From contig NZ_CP009505.1 of assembly GCF_000970045.1 (NCBI RefSeq), positions 4,147,469 through 4,211,468 of the forward strand: a stretch of 64,000 nucleotides of DNA, in the 5' to 3' direction. The notes below the pieces were generated by a model. The model worked only from the letters and a program-made list of their open reading frames with translations. It did no database searches and was not told where the DNA came from. Each line of letters begins with the position of its first letter. The first letter of the stretch is position 1. Both the position numbers and the translations under genes were made by a program. Shown piece by piece: positions 1-7,929 of this stretch. Source of the stretch: Methanosarcina sp. MTP4 (GTDB taxonomy: Archaea; Halobacteriota; Methanosarcinia; Methanosarcinales; Methanosarcinaceae).

Positions 1-88
1 TAATAACACATAGAAGAATATACCCCTTTATTACTCCAGGTTTACCAATTTTGACCGGGATTTTCCGATGAAAAATCCGTCTACCAGC

Positions 89-152
89 TTATAAACCTTA
101 GTCATAAACCTTTACTGTGAAACCCTTATTGAGACTGAAACCCTTATTGAGA
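89..152 (+). promoter_or_regulatory. probable promoter and duplicated leader of the ABC operon
   Basis: A TATA-like TTATAAAC lies at 89-96, about 90 bases before the first gene. It is followed by a 17-base sequence (TGAAACCCTTATTGAGA) present twice, at 118-134 and 136-152. If the TATA box is real, transcription would begin near 115-120 and the duplication would sit in the 5' untranslated leader. The role of the duplication is unknown. Confidence 0.4.
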
Positions 153-186
153 GTGTTAGATAGTGGAAAATTATTGAGGTGAGATT

Positions 187-1209
187 TTGAAAAAATTAGG
201 CGTATTGATCCTTACATTATTGCTCGTTGCATCTGCTTTCGTGTCCGGCTGCGTATCCGATGAGGAAGGCGGAGCTGAAGAGGACGCAGAAGAAGCCCCT
301 GCAGTTACGGAACTGAACTTCGGATACCAGCCAAGCACACACCAGGTTGCGTACATGACAGCCATGGAAAAGGGCTGGTGGGAAGAAGACCTGGCTCCTT
401 TCGGAGTGGAAAAGATCAACGAATACGAATTCCCGACGGGTGCTCCTGAAATGCAGGCCATGCTCGCCGGGGACCTGGACGTGGCTTATGTTGGAGCAGC
501 TCCAGTAATCACTGCGCTTAGCCAGGGGCTTGACGCAAAGATTATTGCTGCAGTCCAGATCCAGGGTTCAGACCTAGTTCTTCGCCCCGAATTCGAGTAT
601 GAGACCCCCCAGGACCTGGAAGGGCTCAGCATCGCTACTTTCCCTCCGGGAACCATCCAGGACACCCTGCTCCGCAACTGGCTTCAGGAAAACGGGCTTG
701 ACCCTGATACGGACGTAGATATTAAGGCCATGGGCCCGGGAGAAGCCATCAGTGCCATTTCCGCAGGGAGTGTAGATGCCGTCTTCCTGCCCCACCCTGC
801 ACCCGCAATCATTGAAAGTGAAGGGAACGGACGCCCAGTTGTGGCCTCGGGAGAGATGCAGGCAAACCACGCCTGCTGCGTGCTCGTGGCAAGCGGGGAG
901 CTGATCAGGGGACACCCCGAACTCGTTGAACAGATTGTCGCAACCCACATCAAAGCAACCGAGTACAACAAGAACAATGTGGACGAAGCCGCCCAGATCT
1001 TCGCCGACAAGACCGGCTGGGAAGTTGAAAAGGTGGAAAAGTCCCTTGCCGACTGGGACGGCGCCTGGATCGCTGACCCCGAACTGATCGCAAATTCAAC
1101 TGTCCAGTACACCCAGGTCCAGTACGAACTCGGGTACATCCAGAAACCCCTGACAAAAGAGGAAATCTTCGATACAAGCTTCTATGAAGCAGCTTCACAG
1201 GAAGAATAA
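187..1209 (+). CDS. ABC transporter substrate-binding lipoprotein (SsuA/TauA-like)
   Basis: This is an extracellular solute-binding protein of 340 residues from the nitrate/sulfonate/taurine (NMT1/SsuA-like) family. The first 22 residues form a signal peptide ending in a lipobox (FVSGC, Cys22), so it is probably lipid-anchored outside the membrane. An acidic linker (residues 24-38) precedes the binding domain, which starts at the typical LNFGYQPSTHQ segment. The start codon is TTG, chosen because a strong ribosome binding site (GAGGTGAG, 176-183) lies just upstream and the signal peptide begins there. A permease and an ATPase follow on the same strand. The substrate cannot be read from sequence: sulfonate, taurine or another small anion or organosulfur compound are all possible. 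Confidence 0.88.
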   Translation: MKKLGVLILTLLLVASAFVSGCVSDEEGGAEEDAEEAPAVTELNFGYQPSTHQVAYMTAMEKGWWEEDLAPFGVEKINEYEFPTGAPEMQAMLAGDLDVAYVGAAPVITALSQGLDAKIIAAVQIQGSDLVLRPEFEYETPQDLEGLSIATFPPGTIQDTLLRNWLQENGLDPDTDVDIKAMGPGEAISAISAGSVDAVFLPHPAPAIIESEGNGRPVVASGEMQANHACCVLVASGELIRGHPELVEQIVATHIKATEYNKNNVDEAAQIFADKTGWEVEKVEKSLADWDGAWIADPELIANSTVQYTQVQYELGYIQKPLTKEEIFDTSFYEAASQEE

Positions 1210-1469
1210 TGCCGGAGTTCACAGGAAAAACAAAAAAAGCTACGAAAATTGATAAAAACTGATAAAAACAGCTGTCCCTCATATAGGGGCAGCTTAGCCT
1301 CATTTTTAATGAAGAAAAGATTTGAAGGACGAAAACCCCTTTCTAGAAAGAAAATTTCAGATTCGGGATTACTTTTCGGAATAGAGAAGCTAGAAGGTTA
1401 AAATTTATTTATCCCGTAGCGCTCAGTGTTCCGGAAAAGTAAAAAAGAATCAATACTATCTAACTAGTT

Positions 1470-2258
1470 ATGAATCTTAGACTTATAAAAACGATCCGTG
1501 AAAAAGGGATGGAAGTAATCTCTCTGGTCTGCGTAATTGTCCTCTGGCAATTTACTGCAGAATGGATTGTGAAAAACAAACTTTACCTTCCAAGTTTTTA
1601 TGACGTAGTCCTTTCCCTTCTTACGATTATCGAAAGTGGAGTCATTGTCACCGACCTTTTGACAAGCTTACTTCACTTCGGGATAGGGATAATTGCAGCT
1701 TTTTTCATAGGCATCCCCCTGGGAATTATTATGGGGTGGTTCAAAGAAGCAAGTGAGGCTATCGACCCCATAATCGAAATCCTCAGGCCAATTCCCCCTC
1801 TTGCCTGGATTCCTTTTGCAATGGTGTGGTTCGGGCTAACCCACCAGGCAGCAGGATTTGTAGTATTTGTAGGGATGATTTTTCCCATCATCATCAACAC
1901 CTACACGGGCTTTAAGAACATCCCCAGGGTCCATGTGGATGCTGCAAAGGTACTGGGCTGCACCCGAAGCGTGAGCCAGATCCGCTACGTCGCCCTTCCT
2001 TCAGCCTTGCCTTCCATTATTGCGGGGATCCGGATTGCCATGGGTGTTGGCTGGATGTGCCTGGTAGCCGCAGAAATGTTCGGGGTCAGCAGAGGAGGGT
2101 TAGGTTATTCGCTCTGGCTTAACTTCCACCTGCACAGGATGGACTTCGTGCTTCTGTACATGCTCCTACTCGGCTTTTTGGGACTTGTCATAGACAGGGC
2201 CTTCAGGTATTACGTGGATACAAAACTTCTCAGATGGAAAGCAGGGATCGTGGTATAA
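1470..2258 (+). CDS. ABC transporter permease (SsuC/TauC-like)
   Basis: This 262-residue integral membrane protein is the permease of the importer whose binding protein lies upstream. It has about six hydrophobic segments. Around residues 155-190 it carries the cytoplasmic EAA-type coupling loop (AAKVLGCTRS...ALPSALPSIIAGIRI) that contacts the ATPase. This is the BPD_transp_1 fold used by the sulfonate/taurine/nitrate subfamily. The 260-base gap after the binding-protein gene contains a TATA-like stretch (AAATTTATTTATCC, near 1400-1413), so permease and ATPase may also be transcribed separately. No clear Shine-Dalgarno sequence precedes the ATG. The ATPase gene starts one base after this stop codon. 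Confidence 0.9.
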   Translation: MNLRLIKTIREKGMEVISLVCVIVLWQFTAEWIVKNKLYLPSFYDVVLSLLTIIESGVIVTDLLTSLLHFGIGIIAAFFIGIPLGIIMGWFKEASEAIDPIIEILRPIPPLAWIPFAMVWFGLTHQAAGFVVFVGMIFPIIINTYTGFKNIPRVHVDAAKVLGCTRSVSQIRYVALPSALPSIIAGIRIAMGVGWMCLVAAEMFGVSRGGLGYSLWLNFHLHRMDFVLLYMLLLGFLGLVIDRAFRYYVDTKLLRWKAGIVV

Positions 2259-2259
2259 A

Positions 2260-3024
2260 ATGGGCAGAGTAAGTGTAAAAAACGTCTCACGCACTTTTTC
2301 GAAAAAAGAAGACAAATCCGAAACGCAGGCCCTGGAAAACATAAATTTCGATGTTGAGGACGGGGAATTCATCTGCCTCCTCGGACCTTCAGGCTGCGGG
2401 AAAACCACCCTGCTCCGAATAGTGGCAGGGCTCGAAACCCAGACCTCAGGAGAAATTACCCTGAACGGAGTCCCTATCACAGGTCCGGACCCCAAAAGAG
2501 GTATGGTATTCCAGCAGTATTCCCTCTTCCCCTGGAGAACGGTCATCGACAACATCACCTTCGGGCTTGAAATGCAGGGAATAGGAAAAGGAGAAGCCCA
2601 AAAGCAGGTGGAAAAGTACCTTGACCTCGTGGGCCTTGAGCAGTTCAAGAACAGCTACCCTCACGAACTCTCAGGAGGCATGCAGCAGCGTGCTGCCATT
2701 GCAAGGGCTCTTGCCAACGAACCAGAGGTTCTCCTAATGGACGAACCCTTCGGAGCCCTGGACGCCCAGACCCGGAACATCCTCCAGGACGAGCTCCTGA
2801 AGATCTGGGAGCAAAAACACGTAACCTTCCTCTTCGTAACCCACAGCGTGGACGAAGCAGTCTTCCTCTCGGACAGGATCGTTGTCATGACTTCCAGGCC
2901 CGGAAGGGTAAAAGAAATCATAAAAGTGGACCTCCCCCGCCCGCGGAGCCGGACCAGTCCCGAAGCCAACCGCCTGAGGGACAGGATCCTGAAACTCCTG
3001 GAACAGGAAAGGTTCACAAGGTAA
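2260..3024 (+). CDS. ABC transporter ATP-binding protein (SsuB/TauB-like)
   Basis: This 254-residue ATPase energises the SsuABC-type importer. It has all the expected motifs: Walker A GPSGCGKTT (residues 42-50), Q-loop around residue 86, signature LSGGM (137-141), Walker B LLMDEP (158-163) followed by the D-loop, and the H-loop VTHSVDEA near residue 200. The C-terminal segment (IIKVDLPRPRSRTSPEANRLRD) is typical of nitrate/sulfonate/taurine transporter ATPases. It starts directly after the permease stop, so the two are translationally close. The three genes form a complete importer with no regulator nearby. Confidence 0.93.
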   Translation: MGRVSVKNVSRTFSKKEDKSETQALENINFDVEDGEFICLLGPSGCGKTTLLRIVAGLETQTSGEITLNGVPITGPDPKRGMVFQQYSLFPWRTVIDNITFGLEMQGIGKGEAQKQVEKYLDLVGLEQFKNSYPHELSGGMQQRAAIARALANEPEVLLMDEPFGALDAQTRNILQDELLKIWEQKHVTFLFVTHSVDEAVFLSDRIVVMTSRPGRVKEIIKVDLPRPRSRTSPEANRLRDRILKLLEQERFTR

Positions 3025-3086
3025 AGGGAAGAAGTAAAAGAAATAAATTAAAAAAGTAAAGAAAGAAGTTAAAAACGGAATTTGGG

Positions 3087-3515
3087 TCACTCTTCGGCCC
3101 TAACAACCACTTTTGTGAGAGGCTCTACTTTTTTGATCGTGACCTTTCCCACAAGTTCAAGGGTACCCCCTGAGTTTACGGAGCCCACGGCACAACCAGG
3201 CCGCATGTAAATGTCCCCGGCGCAGGATGCGGAGTTTGCCCTGGCACCGTCAAGCAGGATAAGTTCCGAAACAGCGTCTATGCTCCCGAGAACCTGTGCC
3301 CCGGCACAGACCAGGGCACTTTCAGCTTTCACATTCCCCTGGACCACTGAGCCTTTTCCAAGCTCGAGCCGTCCCGTAACCACGAGGTCTTTCCAGAAAT
3401 TAACGTCCTGACCGACAATCAAGTTGCCTTCAAGCATCAGGGGCTCATCGAAAAACGCTCTTTTTTCAATCACAAAGGTATTGGAGTGGGGGTGGTACTT
3501 GATAAAACACTTCAT
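3087..3515 (-). CDS. bactofilin-like polymer-forming protein
   Basis: This 142-residue protein has no catalytic motifs. Its core is a series of short glycine- and hydrophobic-rich strands (GNLIVGQDVNFWKDL, VTGRLELGKGSVVQGNVKAES, GSIDAVSELILLDG), typical of the right-handed beta-helix of bactofilin/DUF583 polymer-forming proteins. In bacteria these assemble into filaments at the membrane; the archaeal members are uncharacterised. It stands alone, convergent with the ABC operon, and ends 63 bases after the ATPase. A left-handed hexapeptide-repeat acyltransferase is an alternative, but the strict hexapeptide periodicity and a catalytic histidine loop are not evident. Confidence 0.6.
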   Translation of the reverse strand: MKCFIKYHPHSNTFVIEKRAFFDEPLMLEGNLIVGQDVNFWKDLVVTGRLELGKGSVVQGNVKAESALVCAGAQVLGSIDAVSELILLDGARANSASCAGDIYMRPGCAVGSVNSGGTLELVGKVTIKKVEPLTKVVVRAEE

Positions 3516-3631
3516 ATGGAATCACTCCGGGACCTGCCCCGGGCCTTGAAGGTCCTGAGGGAACCTTTCATATCATCAGTAAAAACTTTGTTAGCTGAAT
3601 TTCGAAATCATATTTTATCCTCTATTATATA

Positions 3632-3685
3632 ATAGCATCGAATTGAGGTATAGCATCGAATTGAGGTATAGCATCGAATTGAGAT
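3632..3685. repeat. 18-bp tandem repeat, 3 copies
   Basis: Three head-to-tail copies of ATAGCATCGAATTGAGGT (the last ends GAT) occupy 3632-3685, in the 382-base gap between the bactofilin-like gene and the first TRAM gene. The rest of the gap is A-rich and holds no gene I can recognise. Confidence 0.9.
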
Positions 3686-3897
3686 GTCGACTCAACTGTG
3701 GGTAAAAAATTCAGTAAAAGCAAAAGGGAAAAACAGAGCAAAAACGCAAGGGAAAAACAAGGAGAAAAAAATTTCCAGATAAAGAGAAAATAAGCAAAAG
3801 TCCCAGGAGTATACAAGAATTAAGAAAGAAAAGACTGAAAAAATAATCTGAGAAATTATTTTTCAGTCTAAGTTCTTCCTGTTCCTGTTTATGCTGC

Positions 3898-4104
3898 TTA
3901 CTCAACCAGGCTTGCAAACCCGTATTTAGGGAGTACTCTTTCGACTTTAATCCGGACTTCATCGCCAACTTTGGTTCCGGGGACGAAAACGACAAACCCT
4001 TCGATACGGGCAATACCGTCTCCCTGGCGAGCAAGATCCTGAATAGTGACATCGTAAACTTCGCCCTCTTCGACAGGGGCAGAGTGACTCTCTTCTCTAA
4101 ACAT
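3898..4104 (-). CDS. TRAM-domain protein, copy 1
   Basis: This 68-residue protein is almost entirely one TRAM domain, a small beta-barrel that binds RNA. In other proteins it is fused to tRNA-modifying enzymes, while stand-alone archaeal TRAM proteins act as RNA chaperones, some induced by cold. The core reads EGEVYDVTIQDLARQGDGIARIEGFVVFVPGTKVGDEVRIKVERV. It is the last and most diverged of five tandem copies on this strand (Q for E and I for V at several core positions). I start at the MFREE methionine rather than the ATG three codons earlier, because the AAGGA ribosome binding site is well spaced only for this one. Confidence 0.88.
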   Translation of the reverse strand: MFREESHSAPVEEGEVYDVTIQDLARQGDGIARIEGFVVFVPGTKVGDEVRIKVERVLPKYGFASLVE

Positions 4105-4160
4105 GGAAACCATTCCTTTAATTGAATTAATTTAATTGCTTTATTCCGCTAAATCGAAAA

Positions 4161-4367
4161 TTACTCGACAAGACTTCCAAATGCAAATTTGGGGAGTACT
4201 CTTTCGACTTTGATCTGGACTTCATCGCCAACTTTGGTTCCCGGAACAAAAATTACAAAACCTTCAACGCGAGCGATGCCGTCTCCCTGGCGGGCAATGT
4301 CTTCGATTGTGACATCGTAAACTTCGCCCTCTTCGACAGGAACAGAGCGGCTTTCTTCTCTGAACAT
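4161..4367 (-). CDS. TRAM-domain protein, copy 2
   Basis: This is a 68-residue single-domain TRAM protein, second from the 3' end of the five-gene array. The core (VYDVTIEDIARQGDGIARVE, then FVIFVPGTKVGDEVQIKVERV) matches copies 3 and 4 except at a few positions, so the copies arose by recent duplication. It probably binds structured RNA as a chaperone; that is family knowledge, not visible here. The 56-base spacer to copy 1 lacks an obvious terminator, so the array may be cotranscribed. The start is the MFREE methionine behind AAAGGA; the in-frame ATG nine bases earlier would overlap the ribosome binding site. Confidence 0.88.
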   Translation of the reverse strand: MFREESRSVPVEEGEVYDVTIEDIARQGDGIARVEGFVIFVPGTKVGDEVQIKVERVLPKFAFGSLVE

Positions 4368-4409
4368 AAAAACCATTCCTTTAATTGCTTTATTCCACTA
4401 AATCGAAAA

Positions 4410-4616
4410 TTACTCGACAAGACTTCCAAATGCAAATTTGGGGAGTACTCTTTCGACTTTGATCTGGACTTCATCGCCAACTTTTGTTCCCGGAACAAAA
4501 ACTACAAAACCTTCAACACGAGCGATGCCGTCTCCCTGGCGGGCAATGTCCTCAATGGTGACATCGTAAACTTCGCCCTCTTCGACAGGAGCAGAACGAC
4601 TTTCTTCTCTGAACAT
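4410..4616 (-). CDS. TRAM-domain protein, copy 3
   Basis: This middle copy of the array is 68 residues and identical in protein sequence to copy 4 over the whole length I compared. It has the glycine-rich RQGDGIARVEGFVVFVPGTKVGDEV core of the TRAM fold and a C-terminal VERVLPKFAFGSLVE tail shared with copies 2 and 4. It is separated from copy 2 by only 42 bases. The spacers share AAAGGAATGGTTTTT before the start codon. The near identity suggests either a dosage function or ongoing gene conversion. The role as RNA-binding chaperone is inferred from the family. Confidence 0.88.
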   Translation of the reverse strand: MFREESRSAPVEEGEVYDVTIEDIARQGDGIARVEGFVVFVPGTKVGDEVQIKVERVLPKFAFGSLVE

Positions 4617-4671
4617 AAAAACCATTCCTTTAATTAAATTGATTTAATTGAATTGCTTCGTTAATCGAAAA

Positions 4672-4878
4672 TTACTCGACAAGACTTCCAAATGCAAATT
4701 TGGGGAGTACTCTTTCGACTTTGATCTGGACTTCATCGCCAACTTTTGTTCCCGGAACAAAAACTACAAAACCTTCAACACGGGCGATGCCGTCTCCCTG
4801 GCGGGCAATGTCCTCAATGGTGACATCGTAAACTTCGCCCTCTTCGACAGGAGCAGAGCGACTTTCTTCTCTGAACAT
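4672..4878 (-). CDS. TRAM-domain protein, copy 4
   Basis: This 68-residue TRAM protein has the same protein sequence as copy 3, and the DNA is also nearly identical (a few silent differences such as ACG/GCG codons). The spacer on each side keeps the motif TTAATTAAATTGATTTAATTG before the conserved ribosome binding site, so duplication included the upstream sequence. It probably belongs to one transcript with its neighbours. Stand-alone TRAM proteins bind tRNA and mRNA in related methanogens; nothing here identifies the specific target. Confidence 0.88.
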   Translation of the reverse strand: MFREESRSAPVEEGEVYDVTIEDIARQGDGIARVEGFVVFVPGTKVGDEVQIKVERVLPKFAFGSLVE

Positions 4879-4934
4879 AAAAACCATTCCTTTAATTAAA
4901 TTGATTTAATTGAATTAATTTCCTTAATCCGCGA

Positions 4935-5141
4935 TTACTCGACAACGCTTGCAAAAGCGAATTTGGGAAGTACTCTTTCGACTTTAATCTGGACTTCGTC
5001 GCCAACTTTTGTTCCCGGAACAAAAATTACAAAACCTTCAACACGAGCGATTCCGTCTCCCTGGCGGGCAATATCTTCAATAGTTACATCGTAGACTTCG
5101 CCCTCTTCGATAGGAACAGAGCGACTTTCATCTCTAAACAT
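4935..5141 (-). CDS. TRAM-domain protein, copy 5 (first in the array)
   Basis: This is the 5'-most TRAM gene, 68 residues, differing from copies 2-4 mainly at the ends (MFRDESRSVPIEEGE and LPKFAFASVVE). Its upstream ATG (AAGGAATGATTTTTTATG) is one base out of frame with the gene, unlike in the other copies. That supports the MFR methionine as the true start throughout the array. About 580 bases without a gene lie upstream, where the promoter and possibly a long leader must sit. A decayed sixth copy lies just upstream at about 5252-5302. Confidence 0.88.
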   Translation of the reverse strand: MFRDESRSVPIEEGEVYDVTIEDIARQGDGIARVEGFVIFVPGTKVGDEVQIKVERVLPKFAFASVVE

Positions 5142-5722
5142 AAAAAATCATTCCTTTAATTTACTTAATTGCTTAATTTCTTTAACTTTAATTAATCAAC
5201 TCAAAAAAGCTCCATGCGCCAGAAAAGTATAAAATAGTACTTAGCAAACCAAACTTGAGGAAATCAAATTTAGGAAGTACGCCTCCAACTTTATTAACTG
5301 AGCCCCAACAGAGCTTCGGATAAGTCAACTAACTGGTCATATTCAGATGCACTTGTATATAAGAGTTTGCTTTAAAGGGTCCAGAACGAACAAATTAAAG
5401 AAGTATATAAGAAAATCGTAAAAATTCTAAACCCCGAAGTACTGGTTGCCCACTTAATGAAAATATTGAGGCATACGAGAAGGGAGATCTTCCAAAATAA
5501 ATAAAGATTTAATAAAGATTTTATTCATGAAAAGTCAAATTTTAGACATGGGAAGTAAATTTTTTAACTGATGTGTGAAAAAAGTAGGGAAAAAACAGAG
5601 AAAAAACGGCAATTATACTTGAAAGGACCCGAAGAAATCATAAGTTTTGGCATTCGTACCGAAATTTATAAATAATGGAGATACGTTATGAGGTTCGCTC
5701 ATTCAGGCAGGAAACAAAGCGT
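5142..5722. other. gene-free interval upstream of the TRAM array and tRNA-Lys
   Basis: This 580-base AT-rich interval contains the TRAM remnant and a TATA-like TTTATAAAT at 5665-5673, which fits a promoter for the tRNA gene starting 50 bases later. Apart from these I see no open reading frame with protein-like composition. The promoter of the TRAM array must also lie here, possibly with a long leader as in cold-responsive genes; that is inference. Confidence 0.5.
5252..5302 (-). pseudogene. remnant of a sixth TRAM gene
   Basis: The stretch around 5252-5302 resembles the 3' end of the TRAM genes. AATTTAGGAAGTAC followed by CCAACTTTAT corresponds to AATTTGGGAAGTAC and CGACTTTAAT of copy 5 (13 of 14 matches in the first block). 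No open frame remains and the similarity fades on both sides. I read it as a decayed copy; chance similarity over about 50 bases is less likely but not excluded. Confidence 0.45.
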
Positions 5723-5796
5723 GGGCCCGTAGCTTAGTCAGGCAGAGCGACGGACTCTTAATCCGTAGGCCGGGGGTTCAAATCCCTTCGGGCCCG
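5723..5796 (+). tRNA. tRNA-Lys (CUU)
   Basis: A complete cloverleaf is visible: acceptor GGGCCCG (5723-5729) pairs with CGGGCCC (5789-5795), discriminator G5796. The D stem is GCTT/GAGC. The anticodon stem ACGGA/TCCGT encloses the loop CTCTTAA with anticodon CTT (5757-5759). The TTCAAAT T-loop follows. CCA is not encoded. It reads AAG lysine codons. A run of eight T residues at 5821-5828 downstream could terminate transcription. Confidence 0.97.
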
Positions 5797-5858
5797 CTAA
5801 TTTACTTCCTTTTCTGAAGGGTTTTTTTTCAGAATTGCTTTTTTGGCAAAGAGCCTCA

Positions 5859-5970
5859 TTTTTACTTTCGTTTATCCTTTCGTTTATCTTTTCGTTTATC
5901 CTTTTGTTTATCCTTTCGTTTATCTTTTCGTTTATCCTTTTGTTTATCCTTTTGTTTATCCTTTTGCTTT
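5859..5970. repeat. short T-rich tandem repeat after tRNA-Lys
   Basis: About nine copies of an 11-12 base unit (CCTTTCGTTTAT and variants CTTTTCGTTTAT, CCTTTTGTTTAT) are arranged head to tail. Open frames crossing this array on both strands encode only repeated low-complexity peptides and are not genes. The rest of 5797-6211 holds no gene. Confidence 0.9.
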
Positions 5971-6211
5971 TTCCATTTCTGTCTTTTTCCTTCAACAACA
6001 GCCTGAAAAGCCTTTTTAGGGAAAAATCAATCTGAAATATAAATAGAAGAAATGCATTTTATCTCACATAATCTACATGGGAATTCATTGAAATTTTCGA
6101 GAGGGAAGCTACAGTTTAATAATTTTCACCCTTAAACATTATCTCAATGAAACTGGACCCTATAACTTCAAACAATATCACTGTGAATATTACCACTGGA
6201 GCGTGACCCTG

Positions 6212-6382
6212 ATGCCAAAAGTAAGCGTTGAAATCCCCCAGGAACTCCTGGAAGACCTGAACAAACACGTGGGAGAAAACAAAAAATTCGTGAACCAATC
6301 CGATGCTATCCGGACCGCTATCCGGAAAATGCTTGACATGATGGACGAAATCGATAGAAGGCACGGCAGGTTAAATGACTGA
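6212..6382 (+). CDS. ribbon-helix-helix (CopG-like) regulator
   Basis: This small protein of 56 residues begins MPKVSVEIPQELLEDLNKHV and ends RRHGRLND. The pattern is that of a ribbon-helix-helix DNA-binding protein: a short N-terminal strand (KVSVEIP) followed by two amphipathic helices separated by a turn (NQSDAIRTAIRKML). Such proteins dimerise and bind palindromic operators in archaea. No toxin gene accompanies it, so it is probably a stand-alone regulator rather than an antitoxin. A GTG nine bases upstream (6203) is an alternative start. Its target is unknown; the nearest gene is the convergent methyltransferase at 6566. Confidence 0.75.
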   Translation: MPKVSVEIPQELLEDLNKHVGENKKFVNQSDAIRTAIRKMLDMMDEIDRRHGRLND

Positions 6383-6446
6383 AAAAAGAATGAAAAAGAG
6401 AGTGGAAAAACACAATTTTAAAAACCTGTTAAATATTTAAAACCTC

Positions 6447-6464
6447 ACCCCTTTATTTCCACTG
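6447..6464 (-). other. isolated ORB-like element
   Basis: The minus strand reads CAGTGGAAATAAAGGGGT, an 18-base sequence close to the archaeal origin recognition box (a TGGAAA core followed by a G-string). The same motif occurs at 33514, 60168, 60405, 60444 and 63829. Here it is single and lies between convergent genes. Confidence 0.5.
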
Positions 6465-6565
6465 TGTTTCAGCATCAAGTGCCTAATTTTTTAGAGAAGA
6501 TGCAAATATGCAAGGTTTCCAGTGGAAAAAATAGGTATTCAGGGTATTCAGGGGAACGTGCATCG

Positions 6566-7600
6566 TTACAGGCATTCCCTGAAATCCTTGATGCCCTGAG
6601 CCACGTTTGAGAGTAGCATGAAAGATATCTTCTGGTTCGGCCAGGAACCAAGTCCGCAGTCCGGGCCGACGTATTTAATAAGATTTCCGAAGCGCCTGTA
6701 AGCAATCCTGAGCCGCTTTGTAATCACCTGTGGGGTCTCAAGTTCCGTGACGATTTCGGGCAGGTACTCCTGCTCTTTCCAGACGTTTGTGTTGTACTTT
6801 TCGTTCAGGGCGCCTGCAAGAGTGTAGATATCAGTCCTTGCAATCCCGACGCGCAGGAAAGAGTCCGTGTCTTCAAGAACTTTTTTGTCTATAAGGTCCA
6901 TATAAGAAGGTGTGCCTGCAGATTCCATACCGATGACATTGATGGTTGGGGTCTCACAGGCCAGGTTGTAGTAGAGGGCGGAATGGAGGTGGATTTCCAC
7001 GTCAGCGCCCCATTTACTCGCAGCCTTCGAGCAATCGGTGAGGGCAGAAATAATCTGATCATTATCAAAAGCAAGTTCAGGGTTCAGCCCGATGCTGGGC
7101 TCGTCAATGGAGACAGTGGCAATTTTGAAGTTCTTTGCCGATTTCATGGAATTACGGACGAATTTGTTAACATTTTTTGCAAAAATAGAGTAAATATCCG
7201 CATAATTCCTCCCCCCAAATTCCTTGAGGTAAAGTTCGGCAGGCCCGGTCACGCAGATCCTGACCTGCAGGGTTTCCCCGAATTTTTCTTTGTAAACCTT
7301 TGCAACGCTTTCTATGGCATCAAGCTCTTCGATCCTGGCACACTCAAGCTTCACTTCAAAAGGCCCGTCACAGCAGCTCTCATCCCGGATCACCTTCAGG
7401 AACTGCTCATTCATGTCCTGGTACTGGGGATAGGTGGGGACCTGCACTCCCGCATCGATTTTCTGCTGGAAAGCGTCATTAATTACCGTGAAAAGTTTTT
7501 CATCCTCCTCCCTCGTCTTAAAGGCGTTCTGGACCCATTCCTTACTCACACCATCAGGGAGGGGATAACTCCCGATATCGTCAAAGATGATTTCTTCCAT
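6566..7600 (-). CDS. MetE-core (cobalamin-independent methionine synthase type) methyltransferase
   Basis: This 344-residue TIM-barrel protein corresponds to the C-terminal catalytic half of MetE (UROD/MetE-like superfamily). In archaea, core MetE proteins methylate homocysteine using a methyl-corrinoid rather than methyl-folate. Visible features are the N-terminal FDDIGSYPLP segment, RICVTGPAELYL, the DEPSIG loop and the C-terminal PDCGLGSWP, whose Cys is the last zinc ligand. The usual His-x-Cys zinc pair reads H-S-A here (EIHLHSA), so one classical ligand is missing. A paralogue lies directly upstream on the same strand (7930-8973). Methionine synthesis is the best guess; another thiol methyltransfer is possible. 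Confidence 0.75.
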   Translation of the reverse strand: MEEIIFDDIGSYPLPDGVSKEWVQNAFKTREEDEKLFTVINDAFQQKIDAGVQVPTYPQYQDMNEQFLKVIRDESCCDGPFEVKLECARIEELDAIESVAKVYKEKFGETLQVRICVTGPAELYLKEFGGRNYADIYSIFAKNVNKFVRNSMKSAKNFKIATVSIDEPSIGLNPELAFDNDQIISALTDCSKAASKWGADVEIHLHSALYYNLACETPTINVIGMESAGTPSYMDLIDKKVLEDTDSFLRVGIARTDIYTLAGALNEKYNTNVWKEQEYLPEIVTELETPQVITKRLRIAYRRFGNLIKYVGPDCGLGSWPNQKISFMLLSNVAQGIKDFRECL

Positions 7601-7700
7601 GTCCAGTTAGTATACCTTGGAGGATTTAGCATTATTGGAAAGACTCTATAATTATAAAAAAATTGATGTGGAAATAGAAAAGCCCTGAAAATCCGAAAAA

Positions 7701-7912
7701 ACAGAAAGAAAAAATAAAAAACAGAAAGAAAAAATAAAAAACAGAAAGAAAAAATAAAAAACAGAAAGAAAAATAAAAAACAGAAAGAAAAAATAAAAAA
7801 CAGAAAGAAAAAATAAAAAACAGAAAGAAAAAATAAAAAACAGAAAGAAAAAATAAAAAACAGAAAGAAAAAATAAAAAACAGAAAGAAAAATAAAAAAC
7901 AGAAAGAAAAAA
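7701..7912. repeat. 20-bp A-rich minisatellite between the two MetE-like genes
   Basis: About eleven head-to-tail copies of a 19-20 base unit beginning ACAGAAAGAAAAAATAA fill the 329-base space between the two MetE-like genes. Unit length varies by one base through loss of an A. The minus-strand frame through it encodes only Phe/Ser/Cys repeats and is not a gene. The array would sit in the transcript if the two genes were cotranscribed. Confidence 0.95.
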
Positions 7913-7929
7913 AGGAATGATTGGAAATT

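Noticed and set aside
24..43. weak ORB-like sequence (ACCCCTTTATTACTCCAGGT, minus strand)
   Set aside because: Only the G-string half matches; the TGGAAA core is absent.
5738..5998. minus-strand frame ending in GFEPPAYGLRVRRSA
   Set aside because: It is the antisense of tRNA-Lys joined to a T-rich repeat, a common false gene call.
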